This document shows, in pieces, positions 43,196 to 51,880 of a stretch of DNA of 64,000 bases (position 1 is its first letter; each line of letters opens with the position of its first letter). The notes beneath the pieces were generated by a model that was given only the letters and a program-made list of their open reading frames with translations, was not told the origin of the DNA and did no database searches. The stretch is from contig NZ_JACXAE010000118.1 in assembly GCF_014698965.1 (NCBI RefSeq), positions 222,193 to 286,192 on the forward strand, written 5' to 3'. This DNA is from Iningainema tapete BLCC-T55. GTDB lineage: Bacteria > Cyanobacteriota > Cyanobacteriia > Cyanobacteriales > Nostocaceae. The translations under genes were made by a program, and so were the position numbers.

Positions 43196-44341
43196 CTACA
43201 CTGGTGACAACTGTTTCACTTTGTTTTCTAAGGAGTTCATCAGTGATTGGAAGGGCTTGACAAATTTATCGATTCCGTCAACCAGCAGTTCGTCCATCAC
43301 TTTGTTGATGTCGATGTTGATATCTGGATCTTTGAGGCTAGAGATCAGTTGGTAAGCTTCATCTACGTTTGTTTCAATCCGGCTGGCTGCGTTACAGTGA
43401 TCGGCGCAAGCTTCAATTGTTACTGGTGGTAGGGTGTTGACAGTTTCTGGACCTACTAATTCATCAACGTACATAACGTCGCTATAGCTGGGATCTTTGG
43501 TGCTGGTACTTGCCCACAGTAACCGTTGCACGTTTGCACCTTTTGCTGCCAAGGCTTTCCAGCGTTCGTCGTTGATGATCTTTTTGTATTCTTGGTAAGC
43601 AATCTTGGCGTTGGCGATCGCTACTTTCCCTTTGATAGTTTTGAGCTTTGCTTCTTGGGTAATGTCATCAACGCCTTTAGCTAGCTTGGCATCAATCTTA
43701 CCGTCAATGTTGCTGTCAATCCGAGAAAGGAAGAAGCTAGCTACAGAGGAAAGTTTGTTGATTTCTTTACCTTCTTGTACCCGTTTTTCCAAGCCGCGAA
43801 TGTAAGCCCAAGCGGTATTTATGTAACTTTCCACAGAAAATAGTAAAGTTACGTTAACATTTATACCATCAGCAATTACTTGCTCTACTGCTGGCAAACC
43901 AGATGATGTGCCGGGGATTTTAATCATGACGTTTTCCCGACCAATTTCTTGGTAGTAGCGACGAGCTTCATTAATGGTTGCTTCTGTGTCGTGAGCAATG
44001 GTAGGTGGTACTTCTATACTTACATAACCATCCAAACCTTCTGTTGCATCGTATACAGGACGCAAAATATCACAAGCATCGCGAATATCTTTAAATGCTA
44101 GCGATTCGTAGATTTTGTAAGTTGGTAGTTTAGCCTTGATGCCAGCTTCAATATCGGCGTCATAAATCGCGTTGCCGGCGATCGCTTTTTCAAAGATAGC
44201 TGGGTTAGAAGTAATCCCACAGATCCCTTTGTTTTCTACCATGTCTTTCAGTTCACCTGACTGAATAATGTCCCGGCTCAAATTATCCATCCAGATACTT
44301 TGACCGTAGTTTTTAATTTCTAGTAAATGATTAGTTGTCAT
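43196..44341 (-). CDS. tal: Transaldolase
   Basis: This 381-residue transaldolase of the longer cyanobacterial type transfers dihydroxyacetone units between sugar phosphates. Marks are IWMDNLSRDIIQSGEL, ICGITSNPAIFEKAI, VMIKIPGTSSGLPAVEQVI with the Schiff-base Lys, and SVASFFLSRIDSNIDGKID. It lies 115 bp upstream of zwf in the same orientation. Co-expression with zwf and opcA is known in heterocystous cyanobacteria. Confidence 0.95.
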   Translation of the reverse strand: MTTNHLLEIKNYGQSIWMDNLSRDIIQSGELKDMVENKGICGITSNPAIFEKAIAGNAIYDADIEAGIKAKLPTYKIYESLAFKDIRDACDILRPVYDATEGLDGYVSIEVPPTIAHDTEATINEARRYYQEIGRENVMIKIPGTSSGLPAVEQVIADGINVNVTLLFSVESYINTAWAYIRGLEKRVQEGKEINKLSSVASFFLSRIDSNIDGKIDAKLAKGVDDITQEAKLKTIKGKVAIANAKIAYQEYKKIINDERWKALAAKGANVQRLLWASTSTKDPSYSDVMYVDELVGPETVNTLPPVTIEACADHCNAASRIETNVDEAYQLISSLKDPDINIDINKVMDELLVDGIDKFVKPFQSLMNSLENKVKQLSPV

Positions 44342-44375
44342 AATCGCCTTTGTTTACTCCTGCTAGTTTTTTCTA

Positions 44376-44411
44376 TGTTTGTTAACCGTTAACTATTAAC
44401 TGTTAACTATG
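44376..44411. repeat. GTTAACnGTTAACTATT heptamer repeats
   Basis: Short repeats of GTTAACC/GTTAACT/ATTAACT units lie between fbp and tal, of the same kind as at 41460. Confidence 0.65.
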
Positions 44412-44499
44412 TCCATTCCAACATGGCAAATCGCCAATACTAACTTCTGTTATTGGCATACATACTTATACGCTCGCTAACTGTTAGAGTCACACTCTT

Positions 44500-45546
44500 T
44501 CAATGACCATTTTGAATGAAAGACTCAACCTTTGCTACATCCTTAGGACTACCTATAATTAGTGGCGTGCGTTGATGCAGTTTTTTTGCCACTACATCTA
44601 AGATATCTACATGTCCTGTGGTAGCACGACCACCTGCTTGTTCAAGTACATAAGCAAGGGGAGCAGATTCATAAAGCAAACGCAGTTTGCCTTCGGGTTT
44701 AGGAAGTGTCCCTGGGTAGAGAAACACACCGCCTTGAAGTAAAATTCTATGAATGTCGCTCACCATTGCCCCACTATAACGAGCAGTGTAACCTTCTGTT
44801 CGATGCACGTAACGGATGTATTCCCTAATTGATTCGTCCCACTGCCAAAAATTTCCCTCGTTCACACTATAAATGGAACCGTGGTCAGGAATTTTAATGT
44901 TTTCTTCTGTGAGAATAAACTCCCCTAAACTAGGGTCAAGGGTAAACGAATGAACTCCCTTACCTATAGTATAAACCAGCATCGTGCTGGGACCATAAAG
45001 TATATACCCAGCTGCAATTTGTTTGCGCCCTGGGGATAAAAGGTCATCTGCTTCACCGTTAAGGTCAGATCCTTCCTGTTGCCGAATTGCGAAAATAGAA
45101 CCCAAACTGAGATTGGTATCAGTGTTCGATGAGCCATCAATCGGATCATACAGCAAAGTATAGCGACCTATGGGACAGTTTTCGGGAATGTAGTAGGGTT
45201 TTTCCATTTCCTCAGAAGCCAAGCGGCAAACTAAACCGCTTTGCTTAAAAACCGAGATAAATACATCATTGGCGTAGACATCCATCTTTTTGACGGATTC
45301 TCCTTGTACATTAACATCCCCAGTAAATCCGAGTACCCCTTCCATTAAACCAGCACGGCTCAGGCGACGAGCAATCAATTTGCCAGCAAGGGCGATGCGA
45401 TTCATTATCGCGCTCAAGTCCTGTGCTTCTGGAGAAAAGCTCTGTAGCTGCTGTAGGACGTGACGGGATAATGTTGTACAATCTCGGTCTAGAGCAATAT
45501 CTGTGGTATCGTCTATGGGCAACTCTAATTCCGGCGATGCGGCCAT
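44500..45546 (-). CDS. fbp: Class I fructose-1,6-bisphosphatase
   Basis: This 348-residue enzyme hydrolyses fructose 1,6-bisphosphate in the Calvin cycle and gluconeogenesis. The metal site is [11 protein letters not shown] and the sugar-phosphate residues lie in [20 protein letters not shown] and [17 protein letters not shown]. It is the first gene of the fbp-tal-zwf-opcA block. Its C-terminus, [19 protein letters not shown], is complete. Confidence 0.95.
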   Translation of the reverse strand: MAASPELELPIDDTTDIALDRDCTTLSRHVLQQLQSFSPEAQDLSAIMNRIALAGKLIARRLSRAGLMEGVLGFTGDVNVQGESVKKMDVYANDVFISVFKQSGLVCRLASEEMEKPYYIPENCPIGRYTLLYDPIDGSSNTDTNLSLGSIFAIRQQEGSDLNGEADDLLSPGRKQIAAGYILYGPSTMLVYTIGKGVHSFTLDPSLGEFILTEENIKIPDHGSIYSVNEGNFWQWDESIREYIRYVHRTEGYTARYSGAMVSDIHRILLQGGVFLYPGTLPKPEGKLRLLYESAPLAYVLEQAGGRATTGHVDILDVVAKKLHQRTPLIIGSPKDVAKVESFIQNGH

Positions 45547-45911
45547 GTTCTCAATCCTCGCTCTAAGAAGTGGGTGTTGTTTGTTTCGGTTCCCTGTGCG
45601 TTATGCAGCAACTTGTGGTTGCTGCCTCTATCTTAGAAAGGTAATTTGACAACTTAAAGGTGATTTTAGATAAACTAAATATTTGAATCGCTTTTGGGTC
45701 TTTTCTGGGCTATCTCGCGAAAGTGTTTGTATGTTATTATACTATCAAATCATGGCGAAAACCGACTAGCCGTGACATAATTGATTATAGTCACAACCTG
45801 CCGGAGGTACTTTTGTAAATTTTTAGATTTTCAATGGTTAAGCGTGAAATAATCGCCAAAAATGCCTTGCACAAACAGAAAACAATTTGCTAACATTGTT
45901 TTCTATGGCTC
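45547..45911. other. Spacer upstream of fbp
   Basis: This 365-bp A/T-rich spacer follows the RRM gene on its downstream side and precedes fbp. It presumably carries the fbp promoter. I could not identify a defendable NtcA box or other operator and see no gene. Confidence 0.5.
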
Positions 45912-46205
45912 TTAAGCCTCCTGTTTTCTCGTCCAACTACCTCGTCGGTTATTATTATTATCCTCTCGTGGCTTGGCTTTATTGACTCTAAGTTGACGAC
46001 CCATCCACTCTGCGCCATCTAATTCAGTGATAGCTGCATCTTCCTGAGCGTCTTCATTCATTTCAACGAAAGCAAAACCCCGCATCCGACCTGTGTCCCG
46101 GTCAGTAGGTAAAACAACTCTTTTCACCTCGCCGTATTCTGCAAACACAACCCTTAAGTCGGCTTCGGTAGCGCGGTAAGAGAGATTTCCAACGTAAATA
46201 GTCAT
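45912..46205 (-). CDS. rbp: RNA-binding protein with one RRM domain (Rbp family)
   Basis: This 97-residue protein has a single RRM: RNP2 is IYVGNL at the N-terminus and RNP1 is RGFAFVEM. It has a short polar tail rich in Asn and Arg (EDNNNNRRGSW). Cyanobacterial Rbp proteins bind RNA, are often cold-induced and may help place membrane-protein mRNAs. ATG 46205 (MTIYVGNL) is preferred over the upstream ATG at 46214. A long 5' spacer is consistent with post-transcriptional control. Confidence 0.92.
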   Translation of the reverse strand: MTIYVGNLSYRATEADLRVVFAEYGEVKRVVLPTDRDTGRMRGFAFVEMNEDAQEDAAITELDGAEWMGRQLRVNKAKPREDNNNNRRGSWTRKQEA

Positions 46206-46543
46206 GTGGATCACGTAAGTTCAACGAAAAGCGTTTAGTTCAGCTTGACTTAAGAACAGCTAAAACAAACAGCAAGCATTGCTTCCGTCTTGTCTGATTC
46301 ACTAATGGCAAATGCAGCATCAAGCAATCAGGTCGCATGATGAACGACTTGACCAATGGTCAGGCTGAAATTTCGCATACGCTCATATAATAACTGATTG
46401 TGACTTTTTTTAAAGTAAAGTGCCTTACAAACGCTAGTAATTTATAATTAGCGTCGCTTATAGGTTAGAGAATTTTTGCTCTTTAATTAGATTTTATTTT
46501 ATATGACAGAAACCCGGTTTCTTAAAGAAACCGGGTTTCTTGA
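46206..46543. other. 5' spacer of rbp and downstream palindrome
   Basis: About 340 bp contain the likely promoter and long leader of rbp and, at 46509-46540, a GAAACCCGGTTTC palindrome just after the neighbouring 72-aa gene. No other gene was seen. Confidence 0.5.
46509..46540. repeat. GAAACCCGGTTTCTT palindrome
   Basis: A perfect hairpin lies 4 bp beyond the stop of the 72-aa gene and could end its transcript. Its architecture is like the AGATCCCCGACTT family. Confidence 0.7.
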
Positions 46544-46762
46544 TCAGTCGATCGCTATTGACTGAGGACCGCCATCAGCTTTACCGTTACCTACTACGGT
46601 AGAACTGTTGTAAGAAGTTTTACCGGTTTGTTGATCTAGCCAGCTTTTAACAGGATCGTCAGCTAGGTGAAGCCGTAGTACACCAGAGACAAATCCGCCA
46701 AAAAATGAGACTGGGTGTTGAGTCAGATGTGTGAAGATTGGGGTCAGTTCAGTAATGAACAT
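46544..46762 (-). CDS. Conserved cyanobacterial hypothetical protein (72 aa)
   Basis: This 72-residue protein has a middle region HPVSFFGGFVSGVLRLHLADD followed by PVKSWLDQQTG. From memory this pattern is conserved in small cyanobacterial proteins of unknown function. The C-terminus is Gly/Ser-rich. It lies 104 bp downstream of nrdJ in the same orientation and may be read with it. Confidence 0.7.
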   Translation of the reverse strand: MFITELTPIFTHLTQHPVSFFGGFVSGVLRLHLADDPVKSWLDQQTGKTSYNSSTVVGNGKADGGPQSIAID

Positions 46763-46866
46763 GCCAGAATTTCCTAGTACTATGGTCTTTAGTGATTAGT
46801 CATTTGTGACAAATCACTAGTGACGATCTTATCGAACAAATATGGAATTTGTACGTTGAGGTCTTC

Positions 46867-47940
46867 TTATGAATTTGGTTGCTGATCTGAGAACAGACAT
46901 TTGTCTGAGTCACAACCAACCGGACCTGCTTCAGTCAATTCACCATTATCATAACGTGAAAGCGCCGTCAGGAAATTATCAGTTTTGCGTCGCGCTTTAA
47001 CTTGTTGTACCAAATGATCGTAGATCGATTTATCTATTGGTTCAAATGGTAAACGTGGAAAGGATTGGTGATCGTCAAAGCGAGCTAGAATAGCAGCGCT
47101 AATGTAGCCCTCATCATTTTGAATCGCCTCGTAAATTCTCTGTCCCAAAGGTTCTATTTCATCAGAACGCACCTCCAGTGTCGAAGATGTGTTATGTGTG
47201 ACGTAATGGCGCTGCACTTGCATAGCAAAATCTAATTGCGCCAAAACAGAAAACTGAGAAATATCTATTTCATCCGCTCCTGCTAAATTAGCCCAAGATA
47301 CAGCAACAGGGATTTCAATTAGCCATTCACTGACTCTGGGATCAAAGGCGTCATTCAACAAATTACCTTGTTCATCTTTATCAGATTGAGAAGGAATGAC
47401 ACTATACCCGTAATCAATGCAAGCTAAGGCTACAGGATCATTTTTGCGGAAGGTGATGCGACGAATAAATCTTTGCGCTTTGGGGGGATGCCATCCAGGG
47501 CTAGCACCGGTTAATAAAGATTTAGTACCGCTTGGTTGGACTGTTGTACAACGATTTGGACGTTTGAGATTGTGGCGAGCGCAATAATCCCAAACAACTT
47601 GATGCACAATATCTTTCCATAAACTGAGGTATTCTTCTTCCTGACGTTTAAACGCTAATCCTTGTGGAGTTGTTGGTCTTCCTTGTGTCCACCAATGTAG
47701 CCATTCTATACCAAAAGCGTGAACAAAGAAATCGAACAAACCCGTGAAGGAAACACCCACAATCGGATCTAACTCCCGGCTTTGCTGATAGCGGGGTTCA
47801 ATAAATTTGTGATGTAAAAGTGCTGCTACAGATAATGCACCTGCGGTAAAAGCTTCCTCCTGTTCTTTATAATTATTTGGATCAATTTGATTGAGGTGAA
47901 TTTCCGACAAATTACAGTGGAAATTCGAGCCGATAATTTC
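46867..47940 (-). CDS. nrdJ: Adenosylcobalamin-dependent ribonucleotide reductase, 3' exon
   Basis: This is the second coding part of the B12-dependent class II ribonucleoside-triphosphate reductase. It continues exactly where the 5' part stops: active-site LNPCG is completed by EIIGSNFHCNLSEIHLNQID. It runs to the C-terminal redox cysteines in VGCDSDKCLF. The apparent ATG at 47943 belongs to the last bases of the intervening sequence and is not thought to be a start. Spliced, the protein has about 765 residues, the usual cyanobacterial NrdJ length. Confidence 0.9.
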   Translation of the reverse strand, partial: EIIGSNFHCNLSEIHLNQIDPNNYKEQEEAFTAGALSVAALLHHKFIEPRYQQSRELDPIVGVSFTGLFDFFVHAFGIEWLHWWTQGRPTTPQGLAFKRQEEEYLSLWKDIVHQVVWDYCARHNLKRPNRCTTVQPSGTKSLLTGASPGWHPPKAQRFIRRITFRKNDPVALACIDYGYSVIPSQSDKDEQGNLLNDAFDPRVSEWLIEIPVAVSWANLAGADEIDISQFSVLAQLDFAMQVQRHYVTHNTSSTLEVRSDEIEPLGQRIYEAIQNDEGYISAAILARFDDHQSFPRLPFEPIDKSIYDHLVQQVKARRKTDNFLTALSRYDNGELTEAGPVGCDSDKCLFSDQQPNS

Positions 47941-48231
47941 CATTTTTGTTATCCTAAAGGCTTTTTATCCTCTAGTTCTGGAGGTTTCCCTCATACCCAT
48001 TGGGATACAACTAGTTAATTCCAGTTCAGTTCAGCATATCTTTTCTACTATCACAGTAGCCGGAGACTCGTGAGGGTATTATATTCTCGTGATTCTTGAG
48101 TTTCAACCCCTATGCGTTGCACTACCTTTGACTTTTAAATCATCAGGTTAGCTCAAGATTAGCTTGCCGTTGTTGCAGTTTAGCCTTCCTTGAATTTCCC
48201 CGGTTTTTAACGTGAGGCAAAATTACGATCT
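47941..48231 (-). ncRNA. Probable group I intron in nrdJ
   Basis: A 291-nt segment separates two halves of a normally continuous codon run. The 5' exon ends in U (CCGUGUGGU) and the segment ends in G, as in group I introns. Intron bases 14-21 (GCCUCACG) pair with the 5' exon end through a G.U wobble at the splice site and one U/U mismatch (P1). The preceding bases 8-13 (AAUUUU) pair with the 3' exon GAAAUU (P10). A Q-like core AAUCUUGAGCUAA is at 48148-48160. No open frame or homing endonuclease is present. Confidence 0.85.
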
Positions 48232-49455
48232 ACCACACGGATTTAATCCAAACCGAGCTAAACGATGCTCTAATTCTGGTTCAGGAATTTGAGGATAGTG
48301 TTGTTGCAACCAATCTTTAGCTGTTCCCAAACTATAAGCTTTGAGAAAGTCTACTTTTTGGGCGTGATTTATGAATAAGTCACAATTAGCCCGAGCTACA
48401 GCTTCACCAGCCCATTGAATCGCACCTTCACCAGAATAATATTGTTTGCCGACAGCATCAATACATTCTTCTAAAGTTGGTTTTGTGTGAAAAACTCTTG
48501 TATGGTTGGCCATTCTTAGAGCATCACGCTCTGGATCGATGCGCCAGTTTCCCTGAGCATCTTGTTGCCAAAGATTAGCTTTCGCATCGGCGAACAAATT
48601 ATCTTCACTCACACTTTGACGAATACCTGCAGAGCGTCTGATATTTCCGGCAACAATCGTGACAGCAGCTTCATCTATTAATAGACAGCATTCTACTGAA
48701 TTTAATTGTCTTCCTACAGCTTTATTCAAAATTGCTGCACAACGCTGGTAAAGTTCGGGTAATTTAACCGGATTAGCAACACCGCCAAAGCCTTTTAAAG
48801 TCTCTCCGGCTTTACGTACATCACTGATATCGACTATAACTTGAACTTCTGTGGCAAAACGTTCATCAGTGGAAAGTTCCAATAAGCTTTGGTAGGATTG
48901 CACCCAACCTTGACGGCTATCGCCAACGTAAATAGTGACATGGTTTCCTTCTATTTTTACTTGTGTTTGTTCGCGGCGATCCTCTGGAGGCGTACTACCA
49001 ATTTTTCCGCTCACTTGTACGTGAAGACGATTACGAATGGGCGGTAGCTGGTTAATATATTTCGGCTCTAATACCGATCCCGTACCACAACCCATCATTG
49101 CCAGATCCATCATTAACCCAAAAGCTTTCCAGTCTTCTAGGTTAGTAGAAGTGCAATTATAAGCACCAGAAAAATTTTTTTGTTTTGTCAGCCAATCTGT
49201 ACCACCAACCCATAACCAGCGCCCACTGGGTAGAGCTTTTAGACTTTTTTGCATTCTTTCTATTATATCAGCTTCTTGTGGCGATAGCTTACCTAAATTA
49301 ATTAATCCTCTGATTGTGCGATCGCATACTTGATCCCATGTTTCTCTGTTTTGCGCTACAGAACGGCTGTATGTGCGGTAAAACACGGGATTAGCTGCTG
49401 GGGCGGTTTCTGGAAAATCACAACGGAGGCGGAGGCGTTCTAGTTCTCGAACCAT
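48232..49455 (-). CDS. nrdJ: Adenosylcobalamin-dependent ribonucleotide reductase, 5' exon
   Basis: These 408 codons encode the N-terminal part of class II ribonucleotide reductase, which makes deoxyribonucleotides using adenosylcobalamin radical chemistry. Marks are the start VRELERLRLRCDFPETAP, SGRWLWVGGTDW, the substrate/cysteine region FSGAYNCTSTNLEDWKAFG and CGTGSVLEPKY, and the active-site loop GLNPCG. Read straight through, the frame ends two codons later (RS, stop) inside the intron. The gene is therefore intact only if the intervening RNA is removed. Confidence 0.92.
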
Positions 49456-49676
49456 AAATGAGCGTCTTGTTGCTTGTGACAGATTACGACTATACGCTAA
49501 GTGAATGCAGGGGTAAAGATTGAAAAATTGCCAAATTTGCGCTATAGCTACAGCTATATTGATGGCTATCGAGTTTAATGAGTCTTGCTCAGAAAGAGGA
49601 AATGATATATCTTAGCCGTAAAAAAATATATCGTGTATAATAAGCTTGTTTATAAAAGAGCGAGGGTGATCCAAAT

Positions 49677-50273
49677 ATGAATCCCGAACCGGGATTACAA
49701 TGCAATTGGCGATCGTCCCTAGCCCGTGCCATTCATCACAACCGCAAAGAAGCCCACGGACGCTACTTTCAGTTAGCAACAGTCAAACCTGATGGACGCC
49801 CAGCGAACCGGACTGTAGTTTTTCGCGGGTTTCTAGATGATACCAACCAGCTCAAAATTATCACCGACGCCCGTAACCAAAAATATCAGCAAATACTCCA
49901 TCAACCTTGGGGAGAAGCTTGTTGGTATTTCACAGTTACTCGCGAACAATTTCGGATTGAGGGAGAGTTGACTGTGATTGATGTCAATCATCCCGATGAC
50001 AAACTGCAACTCGCCCGTAACTCAACATGGCGTGAACTTTCCGACAATGCCCGGTTACAATTTGTTTGGCCTCATCCTGGTGAAAATAGAGCTAACCCAG
50101 AGGAATTTTCACCACCACCACCTGATGCAGTTAATCCCCCTGCCAACTTTTGTTTATTGTTACTAGATCCCGTGCAAGTAGATCATTTAGAATTACGAGG
50201 CGAACCTCAGAATCGTTGGTTGTACGAGCGCGATGAGGATCTAACTTGGACTACTATAAGTGTTAATCCGTAA
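49677..50273 (+). CDS. Pyridoxamine 5'-phosphate oxidase-like FMN-binding protein
   Basis: This 198-residue split-barrel flavoprotein is of the Alr4036-type PPOX family. Marks are RYFQLATVKPDGRPANRTVV, then FRGF; ITDARNQKYQQI; ACWYFTVTREQFRIEGELTV; and the C-terminal NRWLYERDEDLTWTTISV. It is related to PdxH but is a separate subgroup whose substrate is not known. It stands alone and is convergent with cysE across a palindrome. Confidence 0.85.
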   Translation: MNPEPGLQCNWRSSLARAIHHNRKEAHGRYFQLATVKPDGRPANRTVVFRGFLDDTNQLKIITDARNQKYQQILHQPWGEACWYFTVTREQFRIEGELTVIDVNHPDDKLQLARNSTWRELSDNARLQFVWPHPGENRANPEEFSPPPPDAVNPPANFCLLLLDPVQVDHLELRGEPQNRWLYERDEDLTWTTISVNP

Positions 50274-50276
50274 CAC

Positions 50277-50305
50277 GTAGAGACGTTCCGGCGGAACGTC
50301 TCTAC
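50277..50305. terminator. GTAGAGACG palindrome between convergent genes
   Basis: GTAGAGACGTTCCGGCGGAACGTCTCTAC is a perfect 29-bp palindrome filling the short gap between two convergent genes, so it probably also stops transcription from both sides. Confidence 0.6.
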
Positions 50306-50310
50306 AACAT

Positions 50311-51072
50311 TTAAATCCCAGAACCATCTAAGAATTCTTCTATTACCTTATCTTTGATGTAGCAAGAGGTGTGAGTCAAAGACTTGGATGAGTCTGGTAA
50401 TTTCACGGAATCTTGAGCAGAAAAGGGGATTGACAAGTTCCCTGGGTGCAACTGTTGAACTTGTTGTTCTAGTTGCTCTAGTCTGTCTAATAAAACACGG
50501 ATGACTTGAGCTTCAGTATCTGGTAATCTACCATGTTCTAACGGTTCAACGCGAACCCCAGAGCGATAAATAATTCTCCCAGGAACCCCTACTACAGTAC
50601 AGTCAGCAGGTACATCACGCAGAACAACTGAGCCTGCGCCGATGCGGACATTTTTCCCAATTTGGATATTACCTAATACTTTGGCACCAGCTCCCACTAC
50701 AACATTTTCACCTATGGTGGGATGACGTTTACCGCATTCTTTACCAGTACCACCAAGGGTGACACCTTGATAAATTAGGGCATAGTCTCCCACAATTGCG
50801 GTTTCGCCAATCACCACACCCATTCCATGATCAATAAATACACCATGCCCAATCACTGCTCCAGGGTGAATTTCTACTCCTGTCAAAAATCGAGCAATGT
50901 AAGATATCAGGCGAGGGATCAAGGGAAAGCCTATGCCATGCAATCTATGAGCTACCCGATGGAATAGCAGTGCTTGCAAACCAGGATAGCAAAACAATAC
51001 CTCCAACCAGTTACGGGCAGCTGGATCACGTTCAAAAATGATGCGAAAGTCTGCTAAAAGTGTAGATAGCAC
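50311..51072 (-). CDS. cysE: Serine O-acetyltransferase
   Basis: This 253-residue enzyme makes O-acetylserine, the carbon skeleton for cysteine. It has the N-terminal helical domain ([20 protein letters not shown]) and the left-handed hexapeptide-repeat domain ([39 protein letters not shown], then VPGRI). The C-terminal extension of about 50 residues is variable between species. It is monocistronic. Confidence 0.93.
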   Translation of the reverse strand: MLSTLLADFRIIFERDPAARNWLEVLFCYPGLQALLFHRVAHRLHGIGFPLIPRLISYIARFLTGVEIHPGAVIGHGVFIDHGMGVVIGETAIVGDYALIYQGVTLGGTGKECGKRHPTIGENVVVGAGAKVLGNIQIGKNVRIGAGSVVLRDVPADCTVVGVPGRIIYRSGVRVEPLEHGRLPDTEAQVIRVLLDRLEQLEQQVQQLHPGNLSIPFSAQDSVKLPDSSKSLTHTSCYIKDKVIEEFLDGSGI

Positions 51073-51133
51073 GCTTACCGTACCCTCGTTTTACCAACAA
51101 ATAATAAATCCGTGCATTAAACCCACAATTCTT

Positions 51134-51161
51134 GTAGAGACGTTACATGTAACGTCTTTAC
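51134..51161. repeat. GTAGAGACG-family palindrome upstream of cysE
   Basis: GTAGAGACGTTACATGTAACGTCTTTAC has the family arms with one base change. It lies in the cysE 5' spacer. Confidence 0.7.
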
Positions 51162-51264
51162 ATTACGTACCGCCGTAATGATTCGGGGGTTGTCAAAACC
51201 GGATTTGGTATTATTGTCTATTTTAGCTTTTTAGTTGCTATGGCAAAGAAGGTTATTTATAACT

Positions 51265-51747
51265 TTATTCCTGAATCGAAAGGGTATAGTTAAGTTTTGT
51301 ACCAGAATTGAAGGTTCCTACCCAAATGCTGTAGGTTCCCGCTTTCCATTTACTTTGTTCTATACTGGCGTCTTTATTTCTACCAGTGTCATCGCCGCAA
51401 AGAATCTCGTCTGGCCCTTTAACGAGTAATGTGGTATCCTTACCACCACTATCTACTTGAATTTTCAAACGGGGAAGGTCTTTTTCCAAAACTAGAATAT
51501 GATCTGGTTTAGGAGAAGCAAAGCCGATACAGGCATTCCTGTCGCGATCGCGGTTACTAATTGCTGATAATGAGTATGAACCGCCCGTATAGCCTCCTAC
51601 TGTTCCATTGTTAACAGAGAAACCTGGTGCTAAAGAGATTTTGCCAAAATTTGAGGCTGTATCTGCTATTACAGGGATGGGGATAATAGCATTAATTATT
51701 GCTAGAAGCAAACCGCTGGTAATAAGTCGCGGGTGACGATGTTTCAT
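51265..51747 (-). CDS. Exported hypothetical protein (beta-rich)
   Basis: This protein of about 160 residues has a signal peptide (LITSGLLLAIINAIIPIPVIA). The mature domain is beta-rich with GGYTGGSYSLSAISNRDRDR, RLKIQVDSGGKDTTLLVKG and KWKAGTYSIWVGTFNSGTK, ending YTLSIQE. The WxxGxYxIWVG pattern recalls pre-peptidase C-terminal-like or PPC domains, which bind the cell surface. Two Cys (ACIGF, ILCGDD) could bond. ATG 51747 is preferred to 51762. The family is not firmly named. Confidence 0.7.
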   Translation of the reverse strand: MKHRHPRLITSGLLLAIINAIIPIPVIADTASNFGKISLAPGFSVNNGTVGGYTGGSYSLSAISNRDRDRNACIGFASPKPDHILVLEKDLPRLKIQVDSGGKDTTLLVKGPDEILCGDDTGRNKDASIEQSKWKAGTYSIWVGTFNSGTKLNYTLSIQE

Positions 51748-51850
51748 AATGCCCTCCCACAACTGATTGTAGTTGTGTTATATACACATACTAACGAGAA
51801 AACTGTTTAAATTTCACACATTTGTGCCACATCATTATGTGCCACAGTTT

Positions 51851-51877
51851 GGAGACGCCCCACCGGGGCGTCTCTAC
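51851..51877. repeat. GTAGAGACG-family palindrome
   Basis: GGAGACGCCCCACCGGGGCGTCTCTAC lies just after the end of the DUF3352 gene and could serve as its terminator. Confidence 0.7.
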
Positions 51878-51880
51878 AGT

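Noticed and set aside
47941..48231. Intein or group II intron in nrdJ
   Set aside because: No open frame of intein length exists, and no GUGYG 5' end or domain V-like hairpin was seen.
46867..49455. nrdJ as two genes or a frameshifted pseudogene
   Set aside because: The two coding parts join precisely at one codon boundary, and the gap has group I splice-site and guide pairing, so an intron explains it better than an indel.
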